In this document: positions 1 to 10,679 of the stretch, one piece after another | Position numbering within the stretch: position 1 is the stretch's first letter | How the letters are laid out: each line of letters starts with the position of its first letter | DNA from: Symbiodinium natans | Lineage: Eukaryota > Sar > Dinophyceae > Suessiales > Symbiodiniaceae | Length of the DNA stretch: 62,105 bases | Direction of reading: 5' to 3' | NCBI GenBank assembly: GCA_905221605.1 | Contig: CAJNDS010002642.1 | Span: forward strand, 1-62,105 | The notes under the pieces: generated by a model | Databases searched by the model: none | Told to the model about the DNA's origin: nothing | The model's input: the letters and a program-made list of their open reading frames with translations, nothing else | Made by a program: the position numbers and the translations under genes

Positions 1-330
<330 letters not shown>

Positions 331-341
331 CACCCACATGG

Positions 342-475
342 AAGGTCGTTTGCGTCAGATTCGCGAGTTTGCATGCGCATGGCCTGTGCCAAGCACTTGC
401 CGGTGTTCCAGGCGTTCCCCTTCATGATGATTTTCGACACCGTTTCAGACACCATTCTCTTCTGCTGCTGGACCT
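342..475 (-). CDS. Candidate exon, minus strand
   Basis: On the minus strand this non-repetitive island reads as protein-like sequence with a balanced composition, including MVSETVSKIIMKGNAWNTGK. It is entered after a CAG and ends near the microsatellite. I recognise no family. It belongs to a series of short islands separated by telomere-like arrays. It is called from composition and a plausible acceptor only. Confidence 0.3.
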
Positions 476-600
476 GGGTGAGGTTTAGGGGGGCGAAGGC
501 TACCATGGGAGCATTGCAGATTTTGAGCTTGCAGGGCTGAGGGTTCTTAGCGTCAGTGTCCCCCGAAGAGCCTTTGGCATGCTAGACCAGCCAGACACGG

Positions 601-755
601 AGAGTAGGGTTTAGGGTTTATAGGGTTTAGGGTCTAGGGTTTAGGGTTTCGGGTTTCGGGTTTAGGGTTTCGGGTTTCGGGTTTCGGGTTTACGGGTTTA
701 CGGGTTTACAGGTTAAGGTTTGGGGTTTAGGGTTTAGGGTGTGGGGTGTGGGGTA
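601..755 (+). repeat. Interstitial telomere-like array (TTTAGGG, TTTCGGG variants)
   Basis: About 20 heptamers of TTTAGGG and the variants TTTCGGG, TTTACGGG and TGTGGGG. The mixture of variants argues for an old interstitial array, not an active chromosome end. Short CCCTAAA runs of opposite polarity follow at 958-987 and 1303-1331. Confidence 0.9.
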
Positions 756-1020
756 AAACTTTAGCAGTCTCAGAAGCATTGCGCCCCCGATGCCATGGGG
801 AATGCAGATCCTGAGGCCAAAGACAGTAGAACTGCTGCAGTGGCCTCTGCGAAACCCTACACAGTGCATAGCCACCTTCACACCCTAAACCCTGGACCCC
901 TAGTTATATGGCCCTTCTGTATACATTCTAAGCAATAAGGGCCGATACTTCGGATAAACCGTAAACCCTAAACCCTAAACCCTAAACGAAGGGCCCATGG
1001 TACAACCCTTACTGTAGAAC

Positions 1021-1222
1021 CCCAAGAGCCCAATACCCCTCAATTAAGGAGTATTCCTTAAATCATAATAAGGATCTGTTAGAATTTAAGGTCTATTCCT
1101 TAAATCAGAATAAGGATCCCTTCATAATTTCAGGTATATTCCTTAAATCATGTCAACGATATCCCTTATTAGTATAATTTAAGGTCTATTCTCCTTAATG
1201 GAGGTGTATTGGGCTCTTTGGG
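1021..1222. mobile_element. MITE family A, copy 1 (202 bp)
   Basis: The ends are inverted repeats. The left end starts CCCAAGAGCCCAATACCCCT and the reverse complement of the right end starts CCCAAAGAGCCCAATACACC; similarity continues for over 40 bp with interruptions. The AT-rich interior holds a local duplication of a TATTCCTTAAATCA..AATAAGGATC segment, absent from the shorter copies at 5348 and 10484. No coding capacity. No clear target-site duplication. Non-autonomous terminal-inverted-repeat element by structure. Confidence 0.75.
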
Positions 1223-1339
1223 CTTAAGGGAATCTGGGAGAGGGTCCCTTGCCTTTTTTACAGGGTTCTGAAGTATGGGCCCTTGGGTATATAAGAGCTC
1301 TCTAAATCCTAAACCCTAAACCCTGAACCCTTAGAAAAG

Positions 1340-1432
1340 CCCTCCAATCAGCTGCTGCGCTAAAGGCTGGATCGTTCATAATCAGCGGCGCGCCATAGAG
1401 CCCAGCAAGGGCTTCTTCGGGCGCCCTGATGA
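1340..1432 (-). CDS. Candidate exon, minus strand
   Basis: The minus strand reads as protein-like sequence, containing APEEALAGLYGAPLIMNDPA, between two telomere-like arrays. GC content and codon choice differ sharply from the flanking repeats. No domain is recognisable from about 30 residues. It is supported by composition only; the splice sites were not pinned down. Confidence 0.35.
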
Positions 1433-1433
1433 G

Positions 1434-1572
1434 TTTAGGGCTTAGGGTTTAGGATTGGTTCACGGTTTAGGATTGGTTCACGGTTTAGGATTGGTTCAGG
1501 GTTCAGGGTTCAGGGTTCAGGGTTGAGGGTTTAGGGTTTAGGGTTTAGTGTTTAGGGTTTAGGGTTTAGGGA
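1434..1572 (+). repeat. Telomere-like array with an 18-nt higher-order variant
   Basis: TTTAGGG and TTCAGGG units, with three tandem copies of a longer unit containing AGGATTGGTTCACGGTTT near 1451-1500. The longer unit looks like two diverged heptamers plus a spacer amplified together. Confidence 0.85.
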
Positions 1573-1604
1573 GGGTTCGAGGGTAGAGAGGTCTCTTTTC
1601 CCTC

Positions 1605-1680
1605 TTTCGAGATGGGCGTAGGGTTGGAGCACTTGCGGAAGCAATGTCCAGCTTGCGATTTCTGCAGGCGCCGGGGCTTC
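1605..1680 (-). CDS. Candidate exon, minus strand
   Basis: The minus strand reads EIASWTLLPQVLQPYAHLER, a balanced protein-like stretch preceded by a CTGCAG that could act as acceptor. It abuts the MITE at 1684 and an array at 1572. Family unknown. Confidence 0.3.
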
Positions 1681-1683
1681 ATG

Positions 1684-1785
1684 TCGAGATGTTCCCCATT
1701 GTACCAACAGTCCTTAAGAGGGATTATACTAGCGGGTACTAGAATCCCTGTTTAGGACTGTTAGTATAAGGGGGCAACATCCCAA
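1684..1785. mobile_element. MITE family B, copy 1 (102 bp)
   Basis: Inverted-repeat ends related to TTGGGATGTTCCCCC; the left end has drifted to TCGAGATGTTCCCCA. The interior matches the copies at 10680 and 58615 (GTCCTTA..AGGGATTAT, AGGACTGTTAGTATAAG). The flanks GCTTCATG and GCCTCAGC agree at 5 of 8 positions, perhaps a worn 8-bp target duplication. Confidence 0.75.
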
Positions 1786-2040
1786 GCCTCAGCTTTTTGG
1801 AGGCAGGGGCTTCCAGGTGTTTTCATGCATGGTTGAAGATGGTGGTAAGGGTTTGTTCAGGGGTTTTTTTACACTGGCTACGAGTGGTTGATCGAAATCA
1901 TATGCTCTTTTCGGCATCTTCCAGTACAGGAAAAAGTACGTACAATAGAGACCCCAAGAAAATCTGGCATGTGCCCTAATTCCCCTCTCCAAGCACCGAA
2001 GATCCGAATCGAAGCATCCGGCGGCTGCGGTTTAGAGAGC

Positions 2041-2176
2041 CTTTAGGGTTTAGGGTTTAGGGTTTAGGGTTTAGGGTTTAGGGTTTAGGGTTAGGGTTTA
2101 GGGTTTAGGGTTTAGGGTTTAGGGTTTAGGGTTTAGGGTTTAGGGTTTAGGGTTTAGGGTTTAGGGTTTAGGGTTT
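2041..2176 (+). repeat. Near-perfect TTTAGGG array
   Basis: About 19 almost perfect TTTAGGG heptamers, with a single hexamer TTAGGG near 2092. It is the cleanest telomere-type array in the window. Its homogeneity suggests a more recent origin than the variant arrays around it. Confidence 0.97.
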
Positions 2177-2232
2177 ATTTCGGTTTAGGCTCACAAGGGT
2201 CCCAAGGTGCGGACATAAAGTTCGTACCTTAC

Positions 2233-2301
2233 TCAGCAAACCAAGGCGTGCGGCTTGTGGCTTTGCAGAAACCTTCGACGACCTCCTTGGCTTCGACTGC
2301 A
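2233..2301 (-). CDS. Candidate exon with GT donor, minus strand
   Basis: The minus strand reads AAVEAKEVVEGFCKATSRTP. On that strand it is preceded by CTGCAG and followed by GCTGA|GTAAGGTACG, a good canonical donor. The two splice-like borders and balanced composition make it one of the better exon candidates on the left. Family unknown. Confidence 0.4.
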   Translation of the reverse strand, partial: CSRSQGGRRRFLQSHKPHALVC

Positions 2302-2309
2302 GCTTGGGT

Positions 2310-2432
2310 AGCGTTTAGGGTTTAGGGTTTGGGGTTTTCGGTTTTCGGTTTAGGGTTCAGGGTTGAGGGTTTAGGCTTTAGGGTTTGGGGTTTGGGGTTT
2401 AGGGTTTGGGGTTTAGGGTTTAGGTTTAGGGG
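2310..2432 (+). repeat. Telomere-like array with TTTGGGG and TTTTCGG variants
   Basis: Degenerate heptamers TTTAGGG, TTTGGGG, TTTTCGG and TTGAGGG. It lies between two minus-strand exon-like islands, so it may be intronic. A further exon-like island follows at about 2435-2540. Confidence 0.85.
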
Positions 2433-2577
2433 TATCACTTCCGAGGGTTTTGGCGAAGGTTCTGAACATAGCCCTGAGAGGCCTTGATCCTTCAGCGTCC
2501 ATTTGCAGTCGAGTAAAGTAGCTTTTGACTTCTGGCTAGACTAACCCTAAACCCTAACCCCTAAACCATAAGCCTAC

Positions 2578-2790
2578 AGAATTCCGAAGCTTGAGTTTCC
2601 TCCCTGGAAACTCGGCAAGTGAGTAAAGCCCCTGAAAGACCGAAATCTTCGACAAAGCCCGCTACTTGGGGATTGTTCTTGCCGGCTGCAGTCTTCTGGG
2701 TAGGTTCAAGATTCACCACATGTACGACTAGTCGGCCACGCCAGAGCTGATCTACGTGGGAGGGAGGGCGGTTCATCATCCAGGTTGACA
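2578..2790 (-). CDS. Candidate exon, minus strand
   Basis: About 70 codons open on the minus strand with protein-like composition, including PQVAGFVEDFGLSGALLTCR. CCCTAAA runs border it on both sides (2540-2570 and 2800-2825). No domain recognised. An ATG at the 5' end is available but need not be a start if this is an internal exon. Confidence 0.35.
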
Positions 2791-2863
2791 TCAGAGACCC
2801 AAAACCCTAAACCCTAAACCCTGAACAAAAGGGCGGTCTTTCTGGGGCTCTTCGTCCCTAGGC

Positions 2864-2915
2864 CTCACGAGCCGCCAGAATATCAAGGCCATGCCTGACG
2901 CGGAAGAGGTCCGCA
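2864..2915 (-). CDS. Candidate exon with CAG acceptor and GC donor, minus strand
   Basis: A 52-nt minus-strand segment that starts right after GCCAG and ends in GTGAG followed by GCCTAGG, a GC-type donor. It reads ADLFRVRHGLDILAARE. The same GAG|GCCTAGG donor context recurs on the plus strand at 61264. Non-canonical GC donors are common in dinoflagellates. Function unknown. Confidence 0.4.
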
Positions 2916-3344
2916 CTGGCTAAACCCTAACTCCTAAACTCACAGGGCTGAGCGCTTTTAGGGATTAGGAATCCAGGCCGAAGCCTTTTGGTTTTTCAGT
3001 TTTGAGGGTTTGGGCTTTGAAGTTGCACGGTTAGAGTTTAGGGGTCGAGGCCTTTGGGGGCTTGAAATGTAGCTTTGGGGCTCTGTAGGCTTTGGAGTTG
3101 CTCTTCATTTACCCTAAACCCTAAACCCTAAACTTTCACTTGGCAGGGTCTTGGAAGGCTGAAGTCTGCCCCGACAGAAGGATGGCGGAATGCTCTAGCG
3201 CTTCTGCTCCTCCGAGGAAAGCAGCTCGAGGGCGCAAGGTTTGGACTTGCGAAGGGCATTTCAGGGTTGAGGGTTTGGGGTTCAGCGTTTCTTGCTTCTG
3301 CTGCAAGATTCACTGTCTAGAGTTTCAGGTCCCAGGGTTTAGAT

Positions 3345-3490
3345 TTCAAGGGCCAGCTGGCCGGGACCCACTCTGATGAGAGTTTTAGGCAGTATGCACT
3401 TTGCTCGTCAAAGCTTCTATTCGGCGACATGCCGGCTGCGACATTGCCCCAGAAGCAAGTCTTCTCAGGCGAAACATGGGTATATTCTAC
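3345..3490 (-). CDS. Candidate exon, minus strand
   Basis: The minus strand is open and protein-like (EKTCFWGNVAAGMSPNRSFD) between short repeats. A second island near 3140-3260 on the same strand is less clear. Family unknown. Confidence 0.25.
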
Positions 3491-3556
3491 CCAAAGCCTA
3501 AACTGCCTAAACCCTACACTCAGACCGCGAGCGTGGTAGTGCCCATGCACAACCAC

Positions 3557-4517
3557 CCTGCGGGACCGTGAGGGCTTTTGGCAGTGAGTGCCGCTGCACG
3601 GGCCTTGTGGGTAGGAAGGTTTTTGGTTGGGTTTGGAGCTCTTTTTGGGGTTGATGGTGGTTTAGGCACTTCAAACCCCAGCTGCTTCTCACCAGCACCT
3701 AGATGCACCTGAGCCTCAACTTTCAGAACCCATGGGCATCCTATACTTTCTCTGTGGTCACCATGCAAATGCATGTCCTTCGGATGCAGGCAGCATAATG
3801 TGGTGGCATGGACTGAGGCGGTGAGCGTGTAGACTTGCAAAGAATAGGACATGCTCCAATCGCTTAGATGGCAAAGCAAGATTGCACAACCCTGCGGGGG
3901 TTGTTCTTAATTGGGGCCTCCTGAATCACGAACGAAGCCACGTAAGCTTGGACTCCGACACAGGCTCGCAAAAGGGACCCTAACATGGAACAACCCCAGA
4001 TAGCATTTAGCGTTGAGAGGGGCATCCTTCTCCACGAGCGCACAGCAACGTCCACCCAACGCACAGCTTTTGCCTGCGAGTCAAAAAGCAGCGTTTGCAA
4101 GTGCACCTCCTTCCTTTTGTTTCCACTGCATGATGCGCTGAACTTCCGCAAGTGCCACAATGCTGAGCCCACGATAAAGTGCAACCAGGCTTTTTAGGCT
4201 CTGCCTCCTAGGACTCTTGCCTCCCAGATTTCTGCAAAAGTTCCCCTTGAAACTCGGAGCTCCATGTCCTTGACATCCCTGGTCCAACTCCCGAAGCCCG
4301 TCCTCTATATCCCCCTTTGGAATCATTTTTCATTTTTGATTATATAAAACCCAAGAGGATATTAAAAATATTATTATTATTATTAAGGTTCTAAGGGGAG
4401 TAGGGTCCTGGAACCCCAGGAGCTGCCAAAGAAGCCGCGGCGGATCCGAGGAGGGCGTTCTGCCGTGGTAGTGCAGGCGACGAGAATGGTTACGAGTTGC
4501 AAGGGATGTTGCGGGCG
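3557..4517. other. Spacer with weak exon-like islands
   Basis: No long gene. A minus-strand stretch at 4200-4326 (IPKGDIEDGLRELDQG) and a plus-strand stretch at 4408-4515 (RRAFCRGSAGDENGYELQGM) are protein-like. An ATT run at 4361-4385 separates them. None has strong borders. Confidence 0.4.
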
Positions 4518-4560
4518 CGTAGGGTTTAGGGTTTAGGGTTTAGGGTTTAGGGTTTAGGGA
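4518..4560 (+). repeat. TTTAGGG x6
   Basis: Six perfect TTTAGGG heptamers. Opposite-polarity CCCTAAA runs follow at 4768-4797 and 4938-4997, so polarity flips several times within 500 bp. Confidence 0.95.
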
Positions 4561-5347
4561 GTTTTTTTTTGGTGGAGCCCAGAGGGGCTTCGAGGTTTCT
4601 TTCAAGGCTTTGTGGTGTTGAACCAGTTCGAGGTCCACCTTCAGCCTCTCAGAACCTTGGGATACCCATGAGGGCGCCAATCTGTTGTCAACAGGCGACG
4701 CAACGGCGACTCAACTCCAGAAGCTAAAGCACAAGCCTTATGGACCGGTGCGCTATGCCCTTGTTATTGCAAACCCTAAGCCCTAAACCCTAAACCGTAT
4801 ATACACCCATAGTGCCGGTGCATGTACGTCACCATGTCGAAGCTTTTCAACTTCTGGTTGCTAACCATCCAGGGTCATGAACCAATTCTTACCCCTGATT
4901 CATGCAAACAGCGAGTGGAAACTGGAAGCCCAAAGCCTTAAACCCTAAACCCTATACCCTCAGCCCTAGACCCTAAACCCTTAACCCAAAACCCTATCTT
5001 CGCCTCAAGGCACCTGGCCGTCAGCCGGCGAAGGCACGCACCTATTGCAGTTCTACCGGGAGCCAGGGGCATGTTATTAAATGTAAGTTCTGGGTTTTGG
5101 GTTTAGGGTTTAGGTCGTTGGTTGCCGAATCCTGTTCATAAAAATGTGTAGGGCTTCCAGCCCATGATTGGGCTGAGCCCGCTGGGCGCATAGTGGTTGT
5201 TCCATGTAGATGAAGAGTAAAGAACGCGGGCGACATGTCTATGCTGCGGCTTGTGCAACCCTTTTAGCATTGCACATTGCAGCACAGGTGTAAACTAAGC
5301 ATGACAGATGCAGAAAACCCGCTCGTGCACACTGAGCCGGATGTGGA

Positions 5348-5463
5348 CCCAGAGAGCCCAACACCCCTTAAAAATAATAAGCAATATAACTTAAATCATA
5401 TTAAGGATCCCTATATGATTTCAGGTATATTTCCTTATTTAAGGGGTGCTGGGCTCTTTGGGG
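5348..5463. mobile_element. MITE family A, copy 2 (116 bp)
   Basis: Inverted ends CCCAGAGAGCCCAACACCCC and, reverse-complemented, CCCAAAGAGCCCAGCACCCC. The interior CTTAAATCATATTAAGGATC matches copies 1 and 3. It lacks the internal duplication of copy 1. No convincing target duplication. Confidence 0.75.
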
Positions 5464-5559
5464 ACGTGAGCTTTGCGGAAGAGCGGTGCCGACACCCCAA
5501 AGCCTCGCTTGCTGCAGACGGAAGCGAAACCGGCCCTCAAAGCATGCCTCTTTCGGGTG

Positions 5560-5675
5560 TAGGGTTTAGGGCGTAGGGCTTAGGGCTTTGGGCTTAGGGC
5601 TTAGGGCTTAGGGTTTAGGGTTTAGGGCTTAGGGTTTAGGGTTTAGGGTTTGGGGTTTAGGGTTTAGGGTCGCGA
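5560..5675 (+). repeat. Telomere-like array with TTAGGGC variants
   Basis: Alternating TTTAGGG and GCTTAGGG units. A plus-strand protein-like stretch (about 5463-5560) lies just before it. Confidence 0.88.
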
Positions 5676-6389
5676 GAGATCGACCTGAAAGCGGTTGGGG
5701 AGGACTCAGTGCGGGGCCAGACTCTAGTAGCCCGCATCGTGACGCGGACCTACATGTACCTAGGCTTGCTAGCTGAGCGGGTACACTGTTTGGGGATACT
5801 GTAATCTCTACAAAACTAAAAGTGTACACTTTTGGGGGGGCTCATGAGCTCAGCGACTAAGCAGGGTTTCGTGACCTCCTGGCAACGTGAAGGTTGTGGA
5901 ACCGGAGCGAGGCCAAAATCTGCTGAAGCATTTCAAGTGGCTTGCCCGCACTTATCCTAACTTGGCAGCTGAGTTGGTAGCCTTTAACATTGTTGGGGGC
6001 ATATACCAGAACTGAAAGGTTAACCTTTTCGGGGCCCAGGGTACTCAGCAACTAGGCTAACAGCCTTCTGCAAGCTCATAAGGCGTGTGTGCCAGTGGCT
6101 AGGGCTCGGGGCACGCGTGTCGCAAGAAGGTGTTGACCTTCGAGCCAGCGGCTTGAACCAAAACCCTAAACCCTATAAACCCTAAACCCTAAACTCTGCG
6201 GGTGCCAAAAGAAACCTAAACTCTGAAAGGCGGGAGTCCGAAGCCTCTGAGGGAGGGGGGAGCTGGGGCAACGAAGCCAGCAGGGGAAGTTCTCGATAGC
6301 TAGGCGCGTGGCAAAGAAACAACCCTAAACCCTAAACCTCGTGTGGCCTGTCTTTGCTTGGGGTGAAGGTTTGTATGAAGCTACGTGCG

Positions 6390-6600
6390 ACTCTAAACCC
6401 TAAACCCTAAGCCCCTAAAACCCTAAACCCCTAAACCCCCAAACACCTAAAACCCTAACCCCCAAACCCCTAAACCCCTAAACCCTGAACCCCTAAAAAC
6501 CCCAAACCCTAAACCCTAAACCCCCAAGCCCCTAAACCCCTAAACCCCTAACCCCTGAACCCCTAAAAACCCCAAACCCTAAACCCTAAACCCCTAAACT
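6390..6600 (-). repeat. Long CCCTAAA-variant array
   Basis: About 210 bp of CCCTAAA, CCCCTAAA and CCCCAAA units with an internal duplication: a block of roughly 90 bp beginning near 6438 is repeated with changes from about 6500. Shorter runs occur at 6160-6196 and 6325-6340. A TTTAGGG run of opposite polarity lies at 6703-6768. Confidence 0.9.
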
Positions 6601-6772
6601 CGTCACCTGAGGTGAGACTTTGCCAATCACCTCCAAGAGACTGCTGCGCGCAAAACAGCTGCGCAGGGTGTCTTGCGAACCTTGGGCTTGAGTTGCCTGA
6701 CTTGAAGGTTTAGGGTTTAGGGTTTCGGGTTGAGGGTTTAGGGTTTAGGGGTTTAGGGTTTAGGGCTACTTG

Positions 6773-8645
6773 AAGGTTCATGGGTAGTTATAAGTAGGGT
6801 TATAAGTACCCTCAACAAGGCTACATCCAGTTGTTTTTAAAAGATAGCTATTTTTTTTCCGAGTTGAGATTGGTTTGCGAGTCCACCGTCTTGGTGTTTG
6901 GGACCGGAGTCCGTACTGCTATGTACCACTACACTATCTTGAGCAGCAGAGGCTAACTGTACAGGTAAAGCCTTCTGCTACTAGTACCACTACTGAGGGT
7001 GGGACCTCAGCCCATGAGGTCATTGCCTCAGCCTCTCACTAGAGGGTGGCACCTCTCGCTGCTGCTAAGCTCCACCGAGCCCCACCAATCGCTCCTCTTC
7101 CCAGTACTGAGTGAGAGGGTAGCCCCAATCTGTGGGTGCGGATTGCCTCATGTCCGCTTGCAAACTACCCTTCTCCCTTTCCTGTCAGTAAGAGGGCATC
7201 CCTCCTGGTGCACAGCAAGGCATATACATTCTGCACTCAGAACCTGCGACCCCTCGGCCACAGGCACCAATTACCTGTACAAATTGGTTTGGCCCAGCTA
7301 CAGGGTTGTCCGCCTGCTTCAGCTGAGAGGAAAGAACTGCCGTAACTGCTCAGCCTGCAGCCCTGTGGGCCCTGGGCAGTGAAGCCCGCCACTTCACAGC
7401 CCGAGGATGCCACCTCCACACTCCTGGCGTCCGGCACTCCAGGACACTGTGTGGAGGGTTCCAGAAAGCACCTCCTGAAAACTACCCTGTGCGAGGGTGG
7501 ATGGGACCACCTGGACAAGGCTTATGTCGACAGGCTTGGGGACACTGCACCCCTCAACTTGGTATATTTGGCGCAGGGTCGACGCCTCCCCTCAACAAGG
7601 CGCGGGGACCACGCTTTCCCCTCAATTCCCCCATGCACGAAGTGCACTGGCGCGGGGAAACACGCCAGGCAGAAGCCAAGCCCATAAACATAAACCTCAG
7701 GCAGCGCCTAAGGCGGAATATTGCCTCTGGTAGCTATCCCACTCTCAAGCACTGCCGCCAGTGTGGATTTACTGTAGATGAGTCCTAGGCAAGGCCAAGG
7801 TGGACAAACTAAAACTCCTGACACTAAGCTTGGTAGGACTGGGCATACCCCAGCATGACAAAGGTCAGGAGGGCCTTATACCACTCATCTCAAAGAGGAT
7901 AAAACCTCTGGCTGTGTGAGTCACGAAAGAGCCCGCCAGATCTATCTCACACTTCAAGCCAATTGTTGAACTGGTTAGCAGCCAGTGTAGGCGATAGCCC
8001 GTTACAAGCCACAGACAATGTAGCAGGCTTCCAGAAACAGGCATGGCCACTGCATCACGTTCCCTAATCGCCACTGCAGACTCCCAAACTCTCAGCTTTC
8101 CAGGGATTGCAAGTCTAGCAACAGGCTGTACAGACCAGTTGACTCGGCTCGTCCGCAGCTCCGGCTTTCACTCTCTTACTAACCGTGCCTTGCGGTCCCC
8201 CCGAAGCATACTGGGCTGATCCCTGTCCGCCGGCACTTGCCCCTATCTGTTCGGGTCAGAGGGTCTGCACCTCTGCTGCCTCGGTGCCACTTGGCCACGA
8301 GGCCCATGGAAGGCATCCCTGTTTGGCACGCTCGCTGAAACTCTGCTCCAGGGACTGGGCATCGCGGAAGTGCCCTGCCCTGGTAGTTCGCTCCAGTCGA
8401 AGGATGCACCTTCCCTCTCGGCTCACCTCTGAGGTTATGATAGCCAGGCTATCCCTCTTAGAGGGTGGGCTCCATGGCATCTAGGCAGCTACCCTACCTG
8501 AAAACTGCCTACCACTTGCCTTCTCACTCGAGCCGAGAGCCTTGAGCCATTAAAAGATAGCTACCCTGCTTACAACCCACTTCTAAAAATCCCATGAACC
8601 TCCAACCCTGCCTACAACCCTCTTATAAAATCCCATGAACCTCCA
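6773..8645. mobile_element. 1.87-kb unit bounded by inverted repeats
   Basis: The left edge reads GAAGGTTCATGGG then TTATAAGTAGGGTTATAAG. Its reverse complement occurs twice in tandem at the right edge (8569-8603 and 8610-8644, both ending TCCCATGAACCTCC). Just inside, a 14-mer TTAAAAGATAGCTA is directly repeated at 6837-6850 and 8550-8563. The interior is GC-richer and holds several open frames (for example 7379-7788), but none has recognisable motifs or consistent codon use. A non-autonomous DNA element or a composite repeat is the simplest reading. No target duplication was identified. Confidence 0.45.
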
Positions 8646-8790
8646 GGTAAGATTTCAAGACTGAACACGCCGGATGCGCTGGCCGAAGAAGCATGCCAAG
8701 GGACCAGGGATCCACTCTGTCAGACTAAGCACCTCCTAGGTTTCCTTCATACAACTGGTTTAGGGTTTAGGGTTTAGGGTTTAGGGTGCT

Positions 8791-8835
8791 TTGGGATGTT
8801 CCCCCCCCCTCCCAGTATAAGGGAGAACATCCCAA
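8791..8835. mobile_element. MITE family B, deletion derivative (45 bp)
   Basis: Starts TTGGGATGTTCCCCCC and ends AGTATAAGGGAGAACATCCCAA, that is, two family B ends with nearly all the interior lost. It directly follows a TTTAGGG x4 run (8758-8788). Confidence 0.7.
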
Positions 8836-9186
8836 CAACTGCTCCCAGACGCGACTTGTGGTTTTTTTTTATTTTGGAAACTGCATAAGATCAAGTACCC
8901 TACAAAAGGGGCATACACTGCATCCTACTGCAATTTTCATGCTGTCAGCTGCCAGTACTGTCCCTGAGCAGGTGGTTTTCCATGGCCAGCAACGACTTGG
9001 GTCACCCTTCAGGCTCACTCCTTGCTGCCACCGCCTGAGATTTTTCCGAGTTCGGGGTGTTTGTTCTACTTGGGGTCCAGGCCAGGGGGGGGTGCCATCA
9101 GAGCACGAGGTGTGTTGAACTGAATATGGGATGCACCTAAAAACACAGTGCTATTGCATAGCACATGTGCGCGCGTGCAGACGTGC

Positions 9187-9244
9187 ATATATATATATAT
9201 ATATATATTTATTTATTTATGTATTTATTTATTTATTTACATAC
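9187..9244. repeat. AT and TTTA microsatellite
   Basis: AT dinucleotides followed by TTTA tetramers. Open frames crossing it (9131-9544) are dominated by IYIY and LFIY low complexity and are not supported as genes. Confidence 0.95.
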
Positions 9245-9570
9245 TGTATATATGTACATGCATGTACTTGCGAAGCTGCTTGCGCTTATTCTGCGAAACG
9301 TCGCAGAACCGAGGATTTGTTTGGATCGGCCGGCAGCTACTCTTTGCAGGAGCTTTCTCTACAAACTCCGAAACCGGCTGCCCCATCCCAAAGAAAATCC
9401 ACGAAAGCCCCAAGCTTGACGACAGACAATTACTATCTCAGATCTCAAGACCCTAAACCCCTGAGCCCTTCAACCCTGAAACTTCAAATCCATATTAGTT
9501 GGCGTCGACTACCAATCAAGATCAAGATCAAGCCTTTAACTTAAAAAATCCTAAACCCTAAACCCTAAAA

Positions 9571-10207
9571 AACAAACTAAACCACTGTCTTTCGGTCACA
9601 TACCTGAAGGAGCTCAGCCTTGCCGGGAACCCGAAGATAAGCGCCGGCCGCGCTCCGAGGTCAACGGTGTCGATGGGACCTCACACAAATGGCAGGAACA
9701 TTTTTTACAAGGTATATTTGGAAGATAGCCAATTATTACAATAAGTTTAAAAACAAGGATGGTCCTACTCACAAAAAGGAATATATTAGACTTGATTCCA
9801 GGTTCTGTTTCTACCTTCAAAAAGTATCCAATACTACGAATTCATCGGCTGTGCTATATGCCGATTAGGTTAAATCAAGCTTTTCAAGGACTGTTCTTGT
9901 TAAACCATCACTTATTTCATAATCGAAGTGAATAGACACAGCTTCTAAACTACTTGCATTCTCAACATTATTTCTTTCCCAAGAACTTAAGTGGTGGTTG
10001 GTATTCTTTTCACAGTATTTTAATTCACTGCCATTACTATATTTCAGTAGTAATGCGATTTAATTCCATCACGCAAACTGATTCTGATTTGATTTTGTAG
10101 TCTGATTGTTCATTAACAATGTATTAGCATTGTAACCACAATTATTGTATAAGAAAGGTGCAATAAATAATGCACCACTAAGTGCATCATAGATATTCTG
10201 AATCCCA
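9571..10207. other. AT-rich spacer
   Basis: AT-rich non-repetitive DNA without a convincing gene, RNA or repeat on either strand. Base composition is clearly lower in GC than the surrounding islands. Confidence 0.5.
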
Positions 10208-10210
10208 TTT

Positions 10211-10309
10211 GGTGGTTTCCGAAAATAGGGGACCCTTTTTGGGGGTCCTTTTAAGGCGATTCAATTCTATTTGGTGTATAAAAGGGGGTACCCTTATTTT
10301 GGAAATACC
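10211..10309. mobile_element. MITE family C, copy 1 (about 99 bp)
   Basis: Left end GGTGGTTTCCGAAAATAGGG and right end, reverse-complemented, GGTATTTCCAAAATAAGGGT form an imperfect terminal inverted repeat. ATTT flanks both sides, possibly a 4-bp target duplication. The sequence matches the element at 61633-61735. Confidence 0.6.
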
Positions 10310-10483
10310 AATTTGATCACAAATCATAGTTCTTCCATTTGTCTGTCAAGTCAGCAACTTGATTCATTGTTAGCACATCAGAATTAGGAGTAAAACGAAT
10401 TTGTTAATATCATACTACTAATAGTAGCGATAATATTCGTAGTAATCAGCGTAGTCGAAATAGTAGTAATAATCGTGCACAAA

Positions 10484-10595
10484 CCCAAAGAGCCCAAAAC
10501 CCCTTAATTAAGCAATATTCCTTAAATCGAAATAAGGATCTCTTTAATTACAATTTAAAGTAAATTCTGAATTAAGGGGTACTGAGCTCTCTGGG
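10484..10595. mobile_element. MITE family A, copy 3 (112 bp)
   Basis: Inverted ends CCCAAAGAGCCCAAAACCCC and, reverse-complemented, CCCAGAGAGCTCAGTACCCC. The core ATTCCTTAAATCGAAATAAGG matches copies 1 and 2 apart from single changes. Insert-free and non-coding. Confidence 0.75.
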
Positions 10596-10679
10596 AACTT
10601 ACCAGCCAGAAACTCAGGGCTTTAGGCTGCAGGGTTCCCGCGAGCCCGTGAAATTTGGGGGGCACTTGATGTGGATCTG

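Noticed and set aside
601-755. An active chromosome end
   Set aside because: The array is internal, degenerate and followed by oppositely oriented arrays; neither window end is a pure telomere.
6860-6945. Minus-strand tRNA-like text with a TAGTGTAGTGG A-box-like sequence
   Set aside because: Acceptor stem and T-arm do not pair and no B box fits, so it is not called as a tRNA or tRNA-SINE.
7379-7788. Overlapping plus-strand open frames
   Set aside because: Three frames are open at once, with no motifs and unusual composition; probably non-coding GC-rich DNA within the inverted-repeat unit.
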